Source of the DNA: Solobacterium sp.
GTDB lineage: Bacteria; Bacillota_I; Bacilli_A; Erysipelotrichales; Erysipelotrichaceae
Assembly: GCA_017536885.1 (NCBI GenBank)
Contig: JAFWCM010000103.1
Location: 1 to 48,284 of the forward strand
DNA: 48,284 nt
Direction: 5' to 3'
Below the pieces are notes generated by a model. The model searched no databases. It saw nothing but the letters and a program-made list of their open reading frames with translations, and was not told where the DNA came from. Below, piece after piece: positions 1 through 8,872 of the stretch. The position numbers were made by a program, and so were the translations under genes. Every line of letters begins with the position of its first letter. The first letter of the stretch is position 1.

Positions 1-1
1 A

Positions 2-2062
2 CCTGTAAAGACACCCGAAAGTACAGCCGCTTCAGAAACAGTCTCCGTCCCGTCGCAGGAACCTGAGATGACCGATGAGACAGACATCAGCACACCGGAG
101 GATATCGAGAAAGCCAAGGGCGGAAAGCCATGGCCGGATTCCCAGATGAAGGAGAATATCACCGAAGGGATGGAGCGCTCGCCGAAGGATAATTATTATC
201 TGTATGTCAACTATGACTTCCATATGGATATGAAGAACGGCGGGAAAAAGAAAAATACCTCCAAGGAGATTGCGGACGAAATGCTGGAAGTGATGCAGGA
301 TGATCATTCCGACAACCATGCCCAGCAGCTTGTCCAGCAGTATTACCGTGCCTTTACCGACTGGGATACCAGAAACAAAGCAGGTCTGGAGCCGCTCCGG
401 GCCGTCGTGGAAGATATCCGCGACATCTCGACGCTCGATGAACTGACCGAATTCCTGTCGGATCCTTCCCGCAGCATCAATGTTCCTCTGCTGCTGAGAT
501 ATGTAAACTATCAGGAATACGGCCGCTCGCATAATTACACCGCTGCAGTCTATTTCCGCGGATATGTAGAGCTTCTGCTTCAGGATCCGCATGAGTATGA
601 TGCCGAAACGAGGAGTGAGGACACTCAGCTGAAATACGATAAGTTTAAAGCGGAGTCCGTGTACTATCTGACCGGACTCGGCTGGAGTGAAGCAGATGCC
701 GTACAGGCATTCGAAAACTGCATCGCAGCGGAGACGGCCATGTGTCCGGAACTGGAATCGCTGATGGATCTGAGTCTGCATACTTATGAAGAGGATGCCG
801 TCAGTCTGTATGCTTCAGCGAATCAGATTCAGGAATGGATGAAGAATTATCCGTTCAAAAGGATTGCCGAAGCCCGCGGGTACGGAAATGCGGAAGAATA
901 CTACTATACCAGTGAAGCATATATGCGGCTGCTCGGCGATTATTATACCGAAGAACACCTGGAACAGCTGAAAGCCTATCATCTGATCACCTATCTGCTC
1001 GCGTTCGGCTGGACATGTGACGAGGAATCCTACCTCACATCCGAAAATGCTCTGAAAGATCCGGATTTCGAACGCCCGGAGGATCACCACGTTGTATTCG
1101 ATAAACTGAAGTTTCATCTGCCCGAAGCGGTTGACAATGCATATCTTGCCCGGTATGACCAGACGAAACTCAGGGATGCCATGCTGGATTTCTTCCGTGA
1201 ATTCAAAGCGATTTACCATGACATGATTTCCGAAGCGGAATGGATGAGCGATGAAACAAAAGTACAGGTGCTCGATAAAGTCGACGCAATGCAGCTGTTT
1301 ACCGTCTGCCCGGAACATCTGAAAGAATATGAAGATCTGAGCTTTGACGGCATGAATTTTGCCGAAATCGCTCTGGAAACGGACCGATACCAGCAGCTGA
1401 ATGCTGCCTCACTGGTCGGAAAGGAAATCATACCGGATGAATATGCATGGTCTGTCATGTCAACGCTGGAGGATAATGCCAGAGCATTCCCGGAATTTGA
1501 CGGTCTGATGTTCACGCTGGGAATTCTGAAAGACGGCGGATATTCTCCGGATATGAGCACGGAAGAGCTGTACGGAGTCGTCGGAACCGTGCTTGCCCAT
1601 GAAATCAGCCATTGCTTCGATGAAAACGGAGCCCGCATTACAAAAGAAGGCGAAGTGAAAGACTGGTGGAAGGAAGAAGACCTTGAAGAATTCCGGAAGA
1701 GGGTTCAGAAGGTCGTGGACTTCTATGACGGAATCACAATCTGCGAAGGCGTACAGGCCAACGGTTCGATGATTTCGGCTGAAGCCACCGCGGATATCAC
1801 CGGCATGCAGGCAACGCTGAAACTCGCGGAAAAACAGGAAAACTTCGATTATGATGAGTTCTTCCGTTCCTATGCATGGATGTCGCGGATCGATTCCAGC
1901 TATAAGCGGGATATGATGATCCTGAAGAATGACCCGCATCCGCTTGCCTATCTCAGAGTCAACACGGTCGTCCAGCAGTTTGACGAATTCTATGAGACCT
2001 ATGATGTTAAGGAAGGAGACGGAATGTATCTTGCGCCGGAAGACAGAATTGTCGTCTGGTAA
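2..2062 (+). CDS. M13 family zinc endopeptidase (neprilysin/PepO-like), 5' end outside window
   Basis: Zinc metallopeptidase of family M13, which cleaves oligopeptides, often outside the cell. The HEISH zinc motif lies at about 1598-1612 and is followed by CFDENGA. A later EATAD stretch (about 1780-1795) takes the place of the usual ENIAD motif, with its Glu as the third zinc ligand and its Asp supporting it. The chain ends in Trp, as M13 enzymes usually do. An ATG at 68 gives 664 residues, but the frame is open to the first base and reads as a Pro/Ser/Thr/Glu-rich linker. I therefore infer that the gene starts upstream, probably with a signal peptide or lipoprotein signal. A strong terminator follows, so it ends its transcript. 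Family assignment is firm; location in the cell is inferred. Confidence 0.9.
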   Translation, partial: PVKTPESTAASETVSVPSQEPEMTDETDISTPEDIEKAKGGKPWPDSQMKENITEGMERSPKDNYYLYVNYDFHMDMKNGGKKKNTSKEIADEMLEVMQDDHSDNHAQQLVQQYYRAFTDWDTRNKAGLEPLRAVVEDIRDISTLDELTEFLSDPSRSINVPLLLRYVNYQEYGRSHNYTAAVYFRGYVELLLQDPHEYDAETRSEDTQLKYDKFKAESVYYLTGLGWSEADAVQAFENCIAAETAMCPELESLMDLSLHTYEEDAVSLYASANQIQEWMKNYPFKRIAEARGYGNAEEYYYTSEAYMRLLGDYYTEEHLEQLKAYHLITYLLAFGWTCDEESYLTSENALKDPDFERPEDHHVVFDKLKFHLPEAVDNAYLARYDQTKLRDAMLDFFREFKAIYHDMISEAEWMSDETKVQVLDKVDAMQLFTVCPEHLKEYEDLSFDGMNFAEIALETDRYQQLNAASLVGKEIIPDEYAWSVMSTLEDNARAFPEFDGLMFTLGILKDGGYSPDMSTEELYGVVGTVLAHEISHCFDENGARITKEGEVKDWWKEEDLEEFRKRVQKVVDFYDGITICEGVQANGSMISAEATADITGMQATLKLAEKQENFDYDEFFRSYAWMSRIDSSYKRDMMILKNDPHPLAYLRVNTVVQQFDEFYETYDVKEGDGMYLAPEDRIVVW

Positions 2063-2080
2063 TAACTGAAGAACCCATGA

Positions 2081-2113
2081 GAATCAGCCTGAATTAAGGC
2101 TGATTCTTTTTTT
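2081..2113 (+). terminator. Rho-independent terminator after the M13 peptidase
   Basis: A perfect 9-bp stem (GAATCAGCC with GGCTGATTC) has an 8-base loop and is followed by seven T residues. It lies 18 bases after the peptidase stop codon. Confidence 0.9.
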
Positions 2114-2196
2114 CTGATATGTTTTTCTTAAGGAACAGATCAAATAATGTACTGCGAGTATGATGTGAATGAAAGAAGTTCATTTAAGATAAAGAT

Positions 2197-2784
2197 GTGA
2201 ACGCCGCCCAGCAGGAAACTGCACCACAGCAGGAATTTATACAGGACAGCCTTCCGCCGCATATACATCTGCGGGAAGACGGTTGTTTTGAGTGGGCCTG
2301 TGAACTGAATACCAGCAGAAGTCAGCATCTGATGTTTACAATCATGGCTATGATTCTGATTCCTTCCATAATGGTATTTGTTGGAATCCTGTTTTATACA
2401 GGCAGCTATGGCATTCCGATTTCGAATTTGTTAAGTGTTCTGCGGATGCTTGTCGCAATACTAAGGCTGGTTGCATTGATTATTGTATTCAGTTATCTGC
2501 TTACCGAAAAAGCAGTCGAAAGCCCACCTGTATACACGTATGAAATGAATGACTACGGGATCCGGCTGAAGCCGGGTGGTAGAAACCCGATTGACATGCG
2601 CCAAAGTGCAGATACTTCAGTCTTTCGCACGGTCAGAACAATTCGGATTGACCGGCAGCACCATATGATTGCGCTGAATTCCTGGTTTCTGTACAACCTG
2701 ATTTACTGCAACCCGGAGGATTTTGACTTTGTGGTGAACTATATTACGAAGCGGTGTGTCAGGGCAATTATCCTGAAACATTAA
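2197..2784 (+). CDS. Hypothetical two-segment membrane protein
   Basis: A 195-residue protein of unknown function. It has a hydrophilic Gln-rich N-terminus, two strongly hydrophobic stretches at about residues 46-68 and 80-106, and a soluble C-terminal half. That half (pattern VRTIRIDRQHHMIALN, then YCNPEDFDFVVNYI) could be a small PH-like or YcxB-like beta domain, but this is only a resemblance. The start is the GTG at 2197; an in-frame TAA at 2185 leaves little room upstream, and the ribosome binding site is weak. It lies between two terminators or promoter gaps and may be monocistronic. Confidence 0.6.
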   Translation: MNAAQQETAPQQEFIQDSLPPHIHLREDGCFEWACELNTSRSQHLMFTIMAMILIPSIMVFVGILFYTGSYGIPISNLLSVLRMLVAILRLVALIIVFSYLLTEKAVESPPVYTYEMNDYGIRLKPGGRNPIDMRQSADTSVFRTVRTIRIDRQHHMIALNSWFLYNLIYCNPEDFDFVVNYITKRCVRAIILKH

Positions 2785-2883
2785 ACAGATCATCTCTTTA
2801 ATTGAGACCTGCAGGGTAATGTTTGTTCATACAGTGATTGTAAATATTGCATAATACAGATGGAGAAACAGGAGGAATTTGAA

Positions 2884-3333
2884 TTGTTTGATTTTCTGAA
2901 AAAACTCTTTTCAAACCGTGACACGATCACGGAACCTGATACAGCGATTGTACCTTCCGGCAAGGCGGAAGATAACCAATCCGGCACAAGGCTTTGTAAA
3001 ACCTGTGGAAAACCAATTTCGTACAATCCTGCGTGGAGAAATATTCCAAAGTATTGTGCAGACTGCAGAGCGAACTATAAAGCTTCCAGGCAGTCCAGAC
3101 AAGGTATGATTACCATTACCTGTAAAAACTGTGGAAAAACAGAAACCATTCCAGAGAATGTTCAGCACTGGCCGGATCTCTGCCAGGAGTGCAGAAGAAA
3201 ACTGCCAGCGCAGCAGATAACCAGAACCTGCAGAGGATGCGGGAAAGAGTTTACCTTTCCTTCTACGGTAAGACACTGGCCGAATTACTGCCGGCAGTGC
3301 CAGGCAAAACACCGCAAGAGAAAAATGAAGTAA
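2884..3333 (+). CDS. Small protein with three treble-CxxC zinc-ribbon repeats
   Basis: About 149 residues. After a short amphipathic N-terminus come three successive modules of about 30-40 residues, each with a CxxCGK pair and a second CxxC pair (CKTCGK/CADC, CKNCGK/CQEC, CRGCGK/CRQC). Each would bind one zinc ion. Aromatic spacer motifs such as HWPDLC and HWPNYC recur, so the modules arose by internal duplication. The tail is basic. I prefer the TTG start at 2884 because AGGAGGA lies at 2870-2876 at ideal spacing and gives MFDFLKKLF. An ATG at 2860 would place that Shine-Dalgarno inside the gene. The role is unknown; nucleic-acid or protein binding is plausible. Confidence 0.7.
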   Translation: MFDFLKKLFSNRDTITEPDTAIVPSGKAEDNQSGTRLCKTCGKPISYNPAWRNIPKYCADCRANYKASRQSRQGMITITCKNCGKTETIPENVQHWPDLCQECRRKLPAQQITRTCRGCGKEFTFPSTVRHWPNYCRQCQAKHRKRKMK

Positions 3334-3383
3334 GTTTCTCAGCCTGAATAAAGGCTGTTCCGGCACTTTTGAAAGTACAGAAA

Positions 3384-3437
3384 AAGCAGAGGTCTGCGTA
3401 TCAGATTTTATCTGAATCGACCTCTGCTTCTTTTTTT
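3384..3437 (+). terminator. Rho-independent terminator after the zinc-ribbon gene
   Basis: An 11-bp stem (AAGCAGAGGTC with GACCTCTGCTT) encloses a second small stem (TCAGA/TCTGA) and is followed by TC and seven T residues. The rest of the gap to 3681 shows no gene that I can support. Confidence 0.85.
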
Positions 3438-3681
3438 CCATAAGAATCATTCCTGCCGGAAGGATGCCTGTTTCAGAACCGTGCACAATGATTCTGGCAG
3501 AACGCAAAGTCTTCCTGAGACTTGTCAGTAGAATGTAGAATACAGAAAGCCGCTCTGGAACCATATCTGTCTGAACCGCATCAGGATTTCCTTCTTTGAT
3601 TCCTTCGATTTGTTCTAAGCATCAACTTTCTTATTCCATTCAATACCAGGATTTTTAATAGTCTTCTGGCGGGAAAGCAGA

Positions 3682-3960
3682 TTAGTCAGGGAAACGTTCC
3701 CTGAGCATCTTCATAAGCTCTTCATGAGAGAGATCTCTTCCGTCAGAAAGCTCATATTCGTTGCACCAGTAATCACCCGCAGAAATGCCCTTGAAGCTGA
3801 TACCGGATTTTTCCATCAGCCACTTGCTGATATCGAAATTATTCCAGATTTTATAGTTTGGGTCATGTCTCTGGATAAACTCCTTGAGTTCTTTCATCTG
3901 TGCTGGATTTCCACCGCCTACGTTTTCCAGGTCCTGCTGTGAAATATTGTTATCTGTCAT
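3682..3960 (-). CDS. Small protein with double-glycine (bacteriocin-type) leader
   Basis: A 92-residue protein. The N-terminus has the acidic pattern SQQDLENVGGG, which resembles the double-glycine leaders processed by C39-peptidase ABC exporters: hydrophobic residues at -4 and -7 and a Gly-Gly cleavage pair near residues 16-17. The remaining 75 residues are hydrophilic with one Cys and several Trp/Tyr, and they match no core peptide I know. The start is well supported by AAGGAGA seven bases upstream and a TATAAA-like box about 20 bases further. A hairpin (TCAGGGAA/TTCCCTGA, 3686-3704) overlaps the last codons. No exporter or modifying enzyme lies next to it. It could instead be an ordinary small protein that happens to have a GG pair. 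Confidence 0.6.
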   Translation of the reverse strand: MTDNNISQQDLENVGGGNPAQMKELKEFIQRHDPNYKIWNNFDISKWLMEKSGISFKGISAGDYWCNEYELSDGRDLSHEELMKMLRERFPD

Positions 3961-4201
3961 AGTAATCTTCTCCTTACTCTATTTATACGATAAGTTGGAG
4001 AGATACTCCATGGACAATTGTTCTCTGCAGGTTTTCCCTTTAGGGAACAGTCTGTAAGAAACTGTGGAAGACAGTGGAAATATTTGCATGCGATATGCGA
4101 GGCCTGCGATGATAATACTGACGAAAGTATAAAAGTGGTAAAACAATCAACAGCCGACTGAGGCTGCGACCAAGCTGTATTATGCAAGGGAGATAAACGA
4201 T

Positions 4202-4315
4202 ATGGGGAATAACATTATCTGGCTGGTAATAATGATACCTGTCAGTCTGATATTTACAGGCCTTGGCATCTACGCATGGAGACGAAAACAGCCAATAGCC
4301 GAAGCGTTTTTCTGA
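4202..4315 (+). pseudogene. Possible truncated small membrane protein
   Basis: A 37-codon frame begins after GGGAG and encodes a single hydrophobic helix ending in YAWRRK. This resembles the first part of longer clostridial membrane proteins that continue for about 100 more residues. Here it stops at TGA (4313-4315), and I find no continuation in other frames, so it may be a remnant. The surrounding gap (3961-4413) shows nothing else that I can support. Confidence 0.25.
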
Positions 4316-4413
4316 TGAAAACTCTGAAATAAATTTTTCAAAAACTCTGAACTCGAACGGTGCGGAGTTTATAATTGGCAAAACTGAACAGAGCACAGAT
4401 ACGCAAATAATGA

Positions 4414-4452
4414 ACCGCATGACGCTTTCGGTGAAGCTAAGCGTCATGCGGT
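4414..4452 (-). terminator. Strong hairpin at the 3' end of the acyltransferase gene
   Basis: A perfect 14-bp stem (ACCGCATGACGCTT with AAGCGTCATGCGGT) with an 11-base loop lies 14 bases beyond the stop at 4467. The U-tract on the minus strand is weak (TCATTATTT), so it may end transcription inefficiently or only protect the 3' end. Confidence 0.6.
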
Positions 4453-4466
4453 CTGCACTTCATTGG

Positions 4467-5775
4467 TTACTTTGCGGTGGCAGCGGAATCGGGATAAATT
4501 CCGTCATAAGTCATGATTCCAAGATCTGTAATTCTGCTGGAAACACCTTGTTCTTTCATGACCGCCTGAATATTCTCTGCAATCGCAGGATTATCGAAAC
4601 ACATAGTCGCTCCGATCGTCAAAAGATCTCCGGTGGTAAGCGTGGAGAAATTCACGGGGGTTTCAAAGGAGGGCAGGGAAAGATCAACGGTAATCAGGTG
4701 CGCGTAAATATCCTTCGGAAGCTTCAGCACACCGACATTGGTAAGAAGGAACGCCATTGCCTGACGGTTCTTTTTTTTTCTCGGCCATCTTTCTTTCCTC
4801 AGAATCAAATACCTCTTCAAAGGACATCTTCCGATACTCCTGTACTTCACGCCTTTTTTTACGGATCGTTTTTACCGCGGCTTCCGGTGTATTTCCGTTT
4901 CTCAACTGTGCCTCAATCTGCTGTGCTTCCACCGCAAAAGGGGCAGCTCTCAGCTGAGAAGGAATGCCGAGCGTAACATATCCGGAAAAATTGAACATCG
5001 TATCCGACTGCGCGAACGGTCTGATATTTGCAGTAACGACCGCGAGCATCAGTTTGTCTGCGGTATCATAGGTTTTCTCAAGCGCTTTGGCAACCACTGC
5101 CGTAAGCCATGCGCTGACCGCGGTACCGGCACGCTGCGCCGCCGCCTTCGCATCTTTGGAAGAACAGGATACCTTGAAGCTGCGGCAGGAGTAATTTCCC
5201 GCTTCATCCCAGCAGGTTTCCGGAAGGGCAAAAGGAACAATCTTTCCGATGTCGCCCGCCGGTTCTTCAGGAATGGAACAGTCCGCAAACCGCTCTGCGG
5301 TTTCCTCCAGTTCCGCTTCCGCATCATATGGAATCTCATTGGTGCGGACAATTCCTTCCGGATCCACCGTCACACCGGTTTCCTTCAGATAGTAATACAG
5401 CAGTGTCTTAACAAATTCCATCACTCCCCGGCCATCGGTAATCGAGTGATGCAGGGAAAGAACAATCGCATTGTCACGGAAGGAAATCCGGAACAGATAT
5501 CCGTTGGTTTCCTCACTGCCAAGATGATACTGATTCCCTTCCTGCAGACTGAATACCGGCGCCGGACGTTTGTTTTCTTCGTATTCAAATCCATCACTCG
5601 TCCAGACTAACCGCATTGCAAATGCAGGATACCGCTTCATCGTCTGTTCTGCTGCGCGGATCAGAGCGATTTCTTCTATCGGTTCCTTCATTTCCATCTG
5701 TACATGCAGGATCGTGGAGTTCTCCTTATTCCCGTGTACAAAATGGGAGTAATTGGTTAATGTGATATGTTTCAT
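4467..5775 (-). pseudogene. Condensation-like acyltransferase, frameshifted at an A9 tract
   Basis: Belongs to the CoA-dependent acyltransferase/condensation-domain superfamily (alcohol acetyltransferase-like, COG4908 type). A canonical HHSITDG motif (HHxxxDG) sits at about residues 109-115, with a typical N-terminal half. The frame breaks in a run of nine A on the coding strand (plus-strand T run 4771-4779). Removing one A joins the N-terminal part (5775 to about 4779) to the C-terminal part (about 4770 to 4467) and gives exactly 435 residues. The two paralogues in the nearby operon have 434 and 435. The start at 5775 follows AGGAGGAAGT. Possible explanations are a recent mutation, a slippage or phase-variable tract, or a sequencing error. 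It lies about 2.8 kb past the end of the operon holding its paralogues, in a separate transcript on the same strand. Confidence 0.8.
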
Positions 5776-6257
5776 ACTTCCTCCTGGCATTTTCGGCTAA
5801 TTCTACCATATTCATGCATGCATTTCCCAGCTTTTCTTTCCGAAGCAATGTTTACGCATGCATCTCAGAGTGTTTTGAGCTCTGCGTTTTCCCGTATACA
5901 AATATGGTGTTTACGTGCATACTTTGGCCATGAAGCGCACAGATGCTGATCCGGAACGGTCAAAGAAGGATCGGGAAAAAGGAAGAACTCTCGAAAGGTC
6001 CGTGTCATCTATGGCCTGTATGGGAAGAAACAGACCTGTACCGATCACAGTGACTGGACTGCAGTACCTATCCGGTCTGAATACAGCCAGCAGGAATACA
6101 TAAAAAATGAACTCGGATTCCACCTTCTGCAATAGGGCAGGGGCTGTGTTCTCTTCGTCTGACGAGAACATAATCCGCAATTGTTTTTGTGGATGTGTTT
6201 TTACAGATTGGGTATTTCCAGAACACAATCTTTGGTAAAATCTTTTTAGCTATAAAA
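5776..6257. other. Gene-free gap with decayed minus-strand coding traces
   Basis: No intact gene is supported. The left edge carries the acyltransferase promoter region and two copies of a GCATGCAT-type palindrome (near 5814 and 5855). From about 6105 to 6180 the sequence resembles 16290-16370, the coding body of the minus-strand gene beside the second repeat. This stretch is therefore probably the dead remainder of its paralogue. Confidence 0.5.
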
Positions 6258-6478
6258 TCGTAATTTGCACAGGAGACCTAAACTTTCTTATTTTTTGCGC
6301 TGTTATTTGATGTGAGCACGTCATTTTGCACCCGCTGCATGATAGAAACAACAAATATTAAGATGATATTAACGTAATTCAAACCACGCAATTATTCGCA
6401 AAAAACGTCAGCAATCCTGTTAGCACTGTCCTCCGACGAGAGGGGTTATTGAGGACTCGTATGCAAATGAATACTTTT
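6258..6478. repeat. 221-bp duplicated segment, copy 1
   Basis: This segment aligns without gaps to 16386-16606, with about 20 mismatches by my count (roughly 91% identity). It lies 53 bases upstream of CPBP gene 1. On the minus strand it holds a promoter-like region and the first 20 codons of a small gene (start at 6340) that begins MQRVQNDVL. In this copy a TAG at 6278-6280 stops the frame, where the other copy has CAG. A 48-base stretch inside that N-terminal region is identical in both copies. Confidence 0.85.
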
Positions 6479-6531
6479 AGCTGTTATACATATCGAGCAG
6501 GGGAAATCCCTGCTGGCTAAAGGAGGTAGAA

Positions 6532-7392
6532 ATGAAAGAGAAAAAACAACGAAGCCACATAATAACAGAGAAAGTTCCTGTTCTCGCCATTGCGTTCTGG
6601 ATCCTTTTTGCTTTTGTGCTGGAAATAATCATGGGGGAGCTGTTCAAATCAATCTTTCCGTCCGACGGAACGAAAATGGGAATCGAAATGATCAGTAATA
6701 CTTCCTCGCTCTGCATGTCGATCCTGCTAATGATTCTTATGAAAGTCTGGTATTCGCCGCAGTATCAGGGAACGCTGAAATCCGGTTTGCCGCTTAAGCT
6801 GACCCTTTTGGTCATGGTGCCGATGGTCATCAAGAGTGTTGTTGTCCTGGTTATTCAGCTGTTCCAGTACAGCTTCTGGTTCGATCCGTCTTTTTTCAAT
6901 ATCATAAAGGCGCTGGCTGCTGGATTCTGGGAAGAATGCGTATTTCGTCTGACTGTAATTCCGATCGCGATGGGATTCATCAAAACGGAAAAGAAGATCT
7001 GGCTTGTGCCCGTCATCTCCGGACTGATATTCGGAATTATGCATATGGTGAATATCAAAGGCGGCGCATCCGTATCCAACACCCTGATCCAGGCGCTTGT
7101 GACCTCCCTGGACGGCTTCTTCTACGGCGCATTGTTTGTCGTTACGGGTTCGGCTTTTCCTGGCATCATTCTGCATTCGGCTTATGATTTCATCTGCTTT
7201 GCCGGAGACAAAAGCCTTACGAACGGAATCATGACCACGAACCTTCAGACATGGGAAATCATCTTCAACATTGTGCTTTCCCTGATTGTCTGCGCAGGCG
7301 GTGTCCGGATTATCAGGAAAGTCGGCAATAACAAAATCCTCTCGGTGTGGAGGAAAAAATGGAGTCAGAAAGCAGACGCCATTCAGGGTTAA
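6532..7392 (+). CDS. CPBP family intramembrane metalloprotease (copy 1)
   Basis: A 286-residue multi-pass membrane protein of the CPBP (CAAX protease / bacteriocin-processing) family. All three signature motifs are present: EECVFR (Glu134, Glu135, Arg139), FGIMH (Phe167, His171) and HSAYD (His215, Asp219). About seven or eight hydrophobic segments are visible. The start follows a perfect AAAGGAGGT. A small hairpin (AGCAGGG/CCCTGCT, 6496-6514) ends six bases before that site and might influence translation. Members in Firmicutes often give immunity to, or process, small peptides; such peptides occur in this window, but a link is only inferred. A close paralogue of equal length lies at 17910-18770. 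Confidence 0.92.
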   Translation: MKEKKQRSHIITEKVPVLAIAFWILFAFVLEIIMGELFKSIFPSDGTKMGIEMISNTSSLCMSILLMILMKVWYSPQYQGTLKSGLPLKLTLLVMVPMVIKSVVVLVIQLFQYSFWFDPSFFNIIKALAAGFWEECVFRLTVIPIAMGFIKTEKKIWLVPVISGLIFGIMHMVNIKGGASVSNTLIQALVTSLDGFFYGALFVVTGSAFPGIILHSAYDFICFAGDKSLTNGIMTTNLQTWEIIFNIVLSLIVCAGGVRIIRKVGNNKILSVWRKKWSQKADAIQG

Positions 7393-7507
7393 ATGTGAGG
7401 TTCTGCCGGTTCTCTCATTAAACGTGAAAACAGCGCCCATAACGGATCCGTCGTTTCTTGATTGCATGGCACTGTGATGCTATTATTCTGACAGGGGATT
7501 TAACTAT

Positions 7508-8257
7508 ATGGATTATCTTGTAGCTGTATTAACACTTCTGATTCTTGCGTATCTTTACTGGCGTATGATCAAACGGGAGATTCCCGATCCGATCAAACCG
7601 TTCCAGGCTATCCTGCCGTTTGCGTTCGGCATTCTTTCGATGATTATTTACGGCCCGTTTATGATCTGGTTCATAAAGAACATCGCGCCGAAAATCGCCT
7701 CTATGGAAAGCGTTCCTCCCTTTTTCCGCGGCATGTTCAGAGCCTTCCTTATGGCTGGTTTCCCGGAAGAAGTGCTGAAACTGATCTTCATTCTCATTAC
7801 CCTTGCTGTGCTGCGCTCAAAGGTTCGGAATGTTTATGAATATATCCTGATCGGTGCGGCGGTCGGCGCTGGCTTTACTGTTGCGGAAGAGTGGCTGTAT
7901 GCAGACAAATTCCAGATAGCCACCTTTGTCATGCGCACTCTGAGCGTGGCGGCGCATATGTCATTCAATATGGTCATGGCCGAATATCTGGGACGTGCCC
8001 GTGTGGCTGAACTGACGGGGAAAGGATCTCCTGTAAAACTGACAATTCTTGCTTTTGTGATTCCCTGCCTCATCCATACGCTCTATGATACCTGCACAAC
8101 CGGAAACGCTCTCCTTATGGAGAAGTCAACGCAGGTCGTCGGTGCAATTCTCGGCTTCTGTGCTTATATTTTTCTGATTGTTTTCCAGATTTATGTTCTC
8201 ATTCGCTTCAAAAAGAAAACCAGAGAATTCTGTGAGATGAGCGTGCAGCCGAAATAA
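7508..8257 (+). CDS. PrsW-family intramembrane protease homologue
   Basis: A 249-residue membrane protein. It has PEEVLK (Glu87, Glu88, Lys91), AEEW (Glu127, Glu128), His150 in a following helix and HTLYD near the C-terminus, the arrangement of PrsW-like glutamic/metallo intramembrane proteases. PrsW of Bacillus subtilis cleaves the anti-sigma factor RsiW; the substrate here is unknown. It lies 115 bases after the CPBP gene on the same strand with only a GGGGAT site, so it could be co-transcribed or have its own promoter. A terminator follows. Confidence 0.85.
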   Translation: MDYLVAVLTLLILAYLYWRMIKREIPDPIKPFQAILPFAFGILSMIIYGPFMIWFIKNIAPKIASMESVPPFFRGMFRAFLMAGFPEEVLKLIFILITLAVLRSKVRNVYEYILIGAAVGAGFTVAEEWLYADKFQIATFVMRTLSVAAHMSFNMVMAEYLGRARVAELTGKGSPVKLTILAFVIPCLIHTLYDTCTTGNALLMEKSTQVVGAILGFCAYIFLIVFQIYVLIRFKKKTREFCEMSVQPK

Positions 8258-8266
8258 GTCAGAAAC

Positions 8267-8305
8267 AGCCCGGTTTATCAGGTTCGGAAACTCCGGGTTT
8301 TTTTT
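8267..8305 (+). terminator. Rho-independent terminator after the PrsW-like gene
   Basis: A CCCGG...CCGGG stem, extended by weaker pairs, is followed by eight T residues about ten bases past the stop codon. Confidence 0.7.
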
Positions 8306-8452
8306 AACCGGTTCTGACAGGCAGATGAGTAATTGTCATCCGCTCGGAAATCATCCTTGTCCGATCAGCCGGCTGTTCCGGATGAAATCGTGATGCATTG
8401 CAAAGATTCAATCAAAAGGGGAAGTGAGAATAAAATGCATTCTCGGGGCATG

Positions 8453-8483
8453 AAAAAATGCGGGATCAGTATAATCTCCCGCA
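8453..8483 (-). terminator. Terminator of the partner-switching/acyltransferase operon
   Basis: On the minus strand TGCGGGA pairs with TCCCGCA around an 11-base loop, followed by TTTTTT. Between it and the STAS stop codon lie two more hairpins: TCTCTGTTC/GAACAGAGA near 8546-8572, and a GC-rich stem near 8517-8534. The transcript therefore has a heavily structured 3' end. The rest of 8306-8575 shows no gene. Confidence 0.85.
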
Positions 8484-8575
8484 GAATCAAACCCGTTCAG
8501 AAAAGGGGTCTCCTTTGTCCCCGGCTGCCGGGACGGTGTTTCCTGTCTCTCTGTTCAAAGAGGAACAGAGAACCC

Positions 8576-8872
8576 TTACGAAATATCCATGGAATCGGCG
8601 AATCCGGTCGCTTCAAATACCTCCATGACCATTTCATTGACATTGATTACCTTCATACCGCCTTTTTTGATCATCACCTTATAGGCGGAGAGGATGACAC
8701 GCAGACCTGCGGAAGAAATATAGTCAAGGTCCTTGAAATCAAAGGTCAGCGTTTCCGCTTCGTCATAGACGCTTTTCACTGCATCTTCCAGCTGTTTTGC
8801 GGTAGAGGTATCGACCTTGCCCTCCACGGCAAGGGTGATGTTTTTTCCATCCTTGATTATGTTGATCTTCAT
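8576..8872 (-). CDS. STAS-domain anti-sigma factor antagonist
   Basis: A 98-residue single STAS domain, like SpoIIAA/RsbV. In partner switching the unphosphorylated antagonist binds the kinase-type anti-sigma factor and releases its target. The phosphorylation loop reads YISSAGL; Ser54 aligns with the phosphorylated Ser of RsbV and SpoIIAA. The start follows AAGGAGA. It is the last gene of the minus-strand operon, 84 bases after the SpoIIE-type phosphatase, which is the expected enzyme to dephosphorylate it. The likely kinase partner is the HATPase domain fused to the adenylating enzyme at the head of the operon. Confidence 0.93.
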   Translation of the reverse strand: MKINIIKDGKNITLAVEGKVDTSTAKQLEDAVKSVYDEAETLTFDFKDLDYISSAGLRVILSAYKVMIKKGGMKVINVNEMVMEVFEATGFADSMDIS

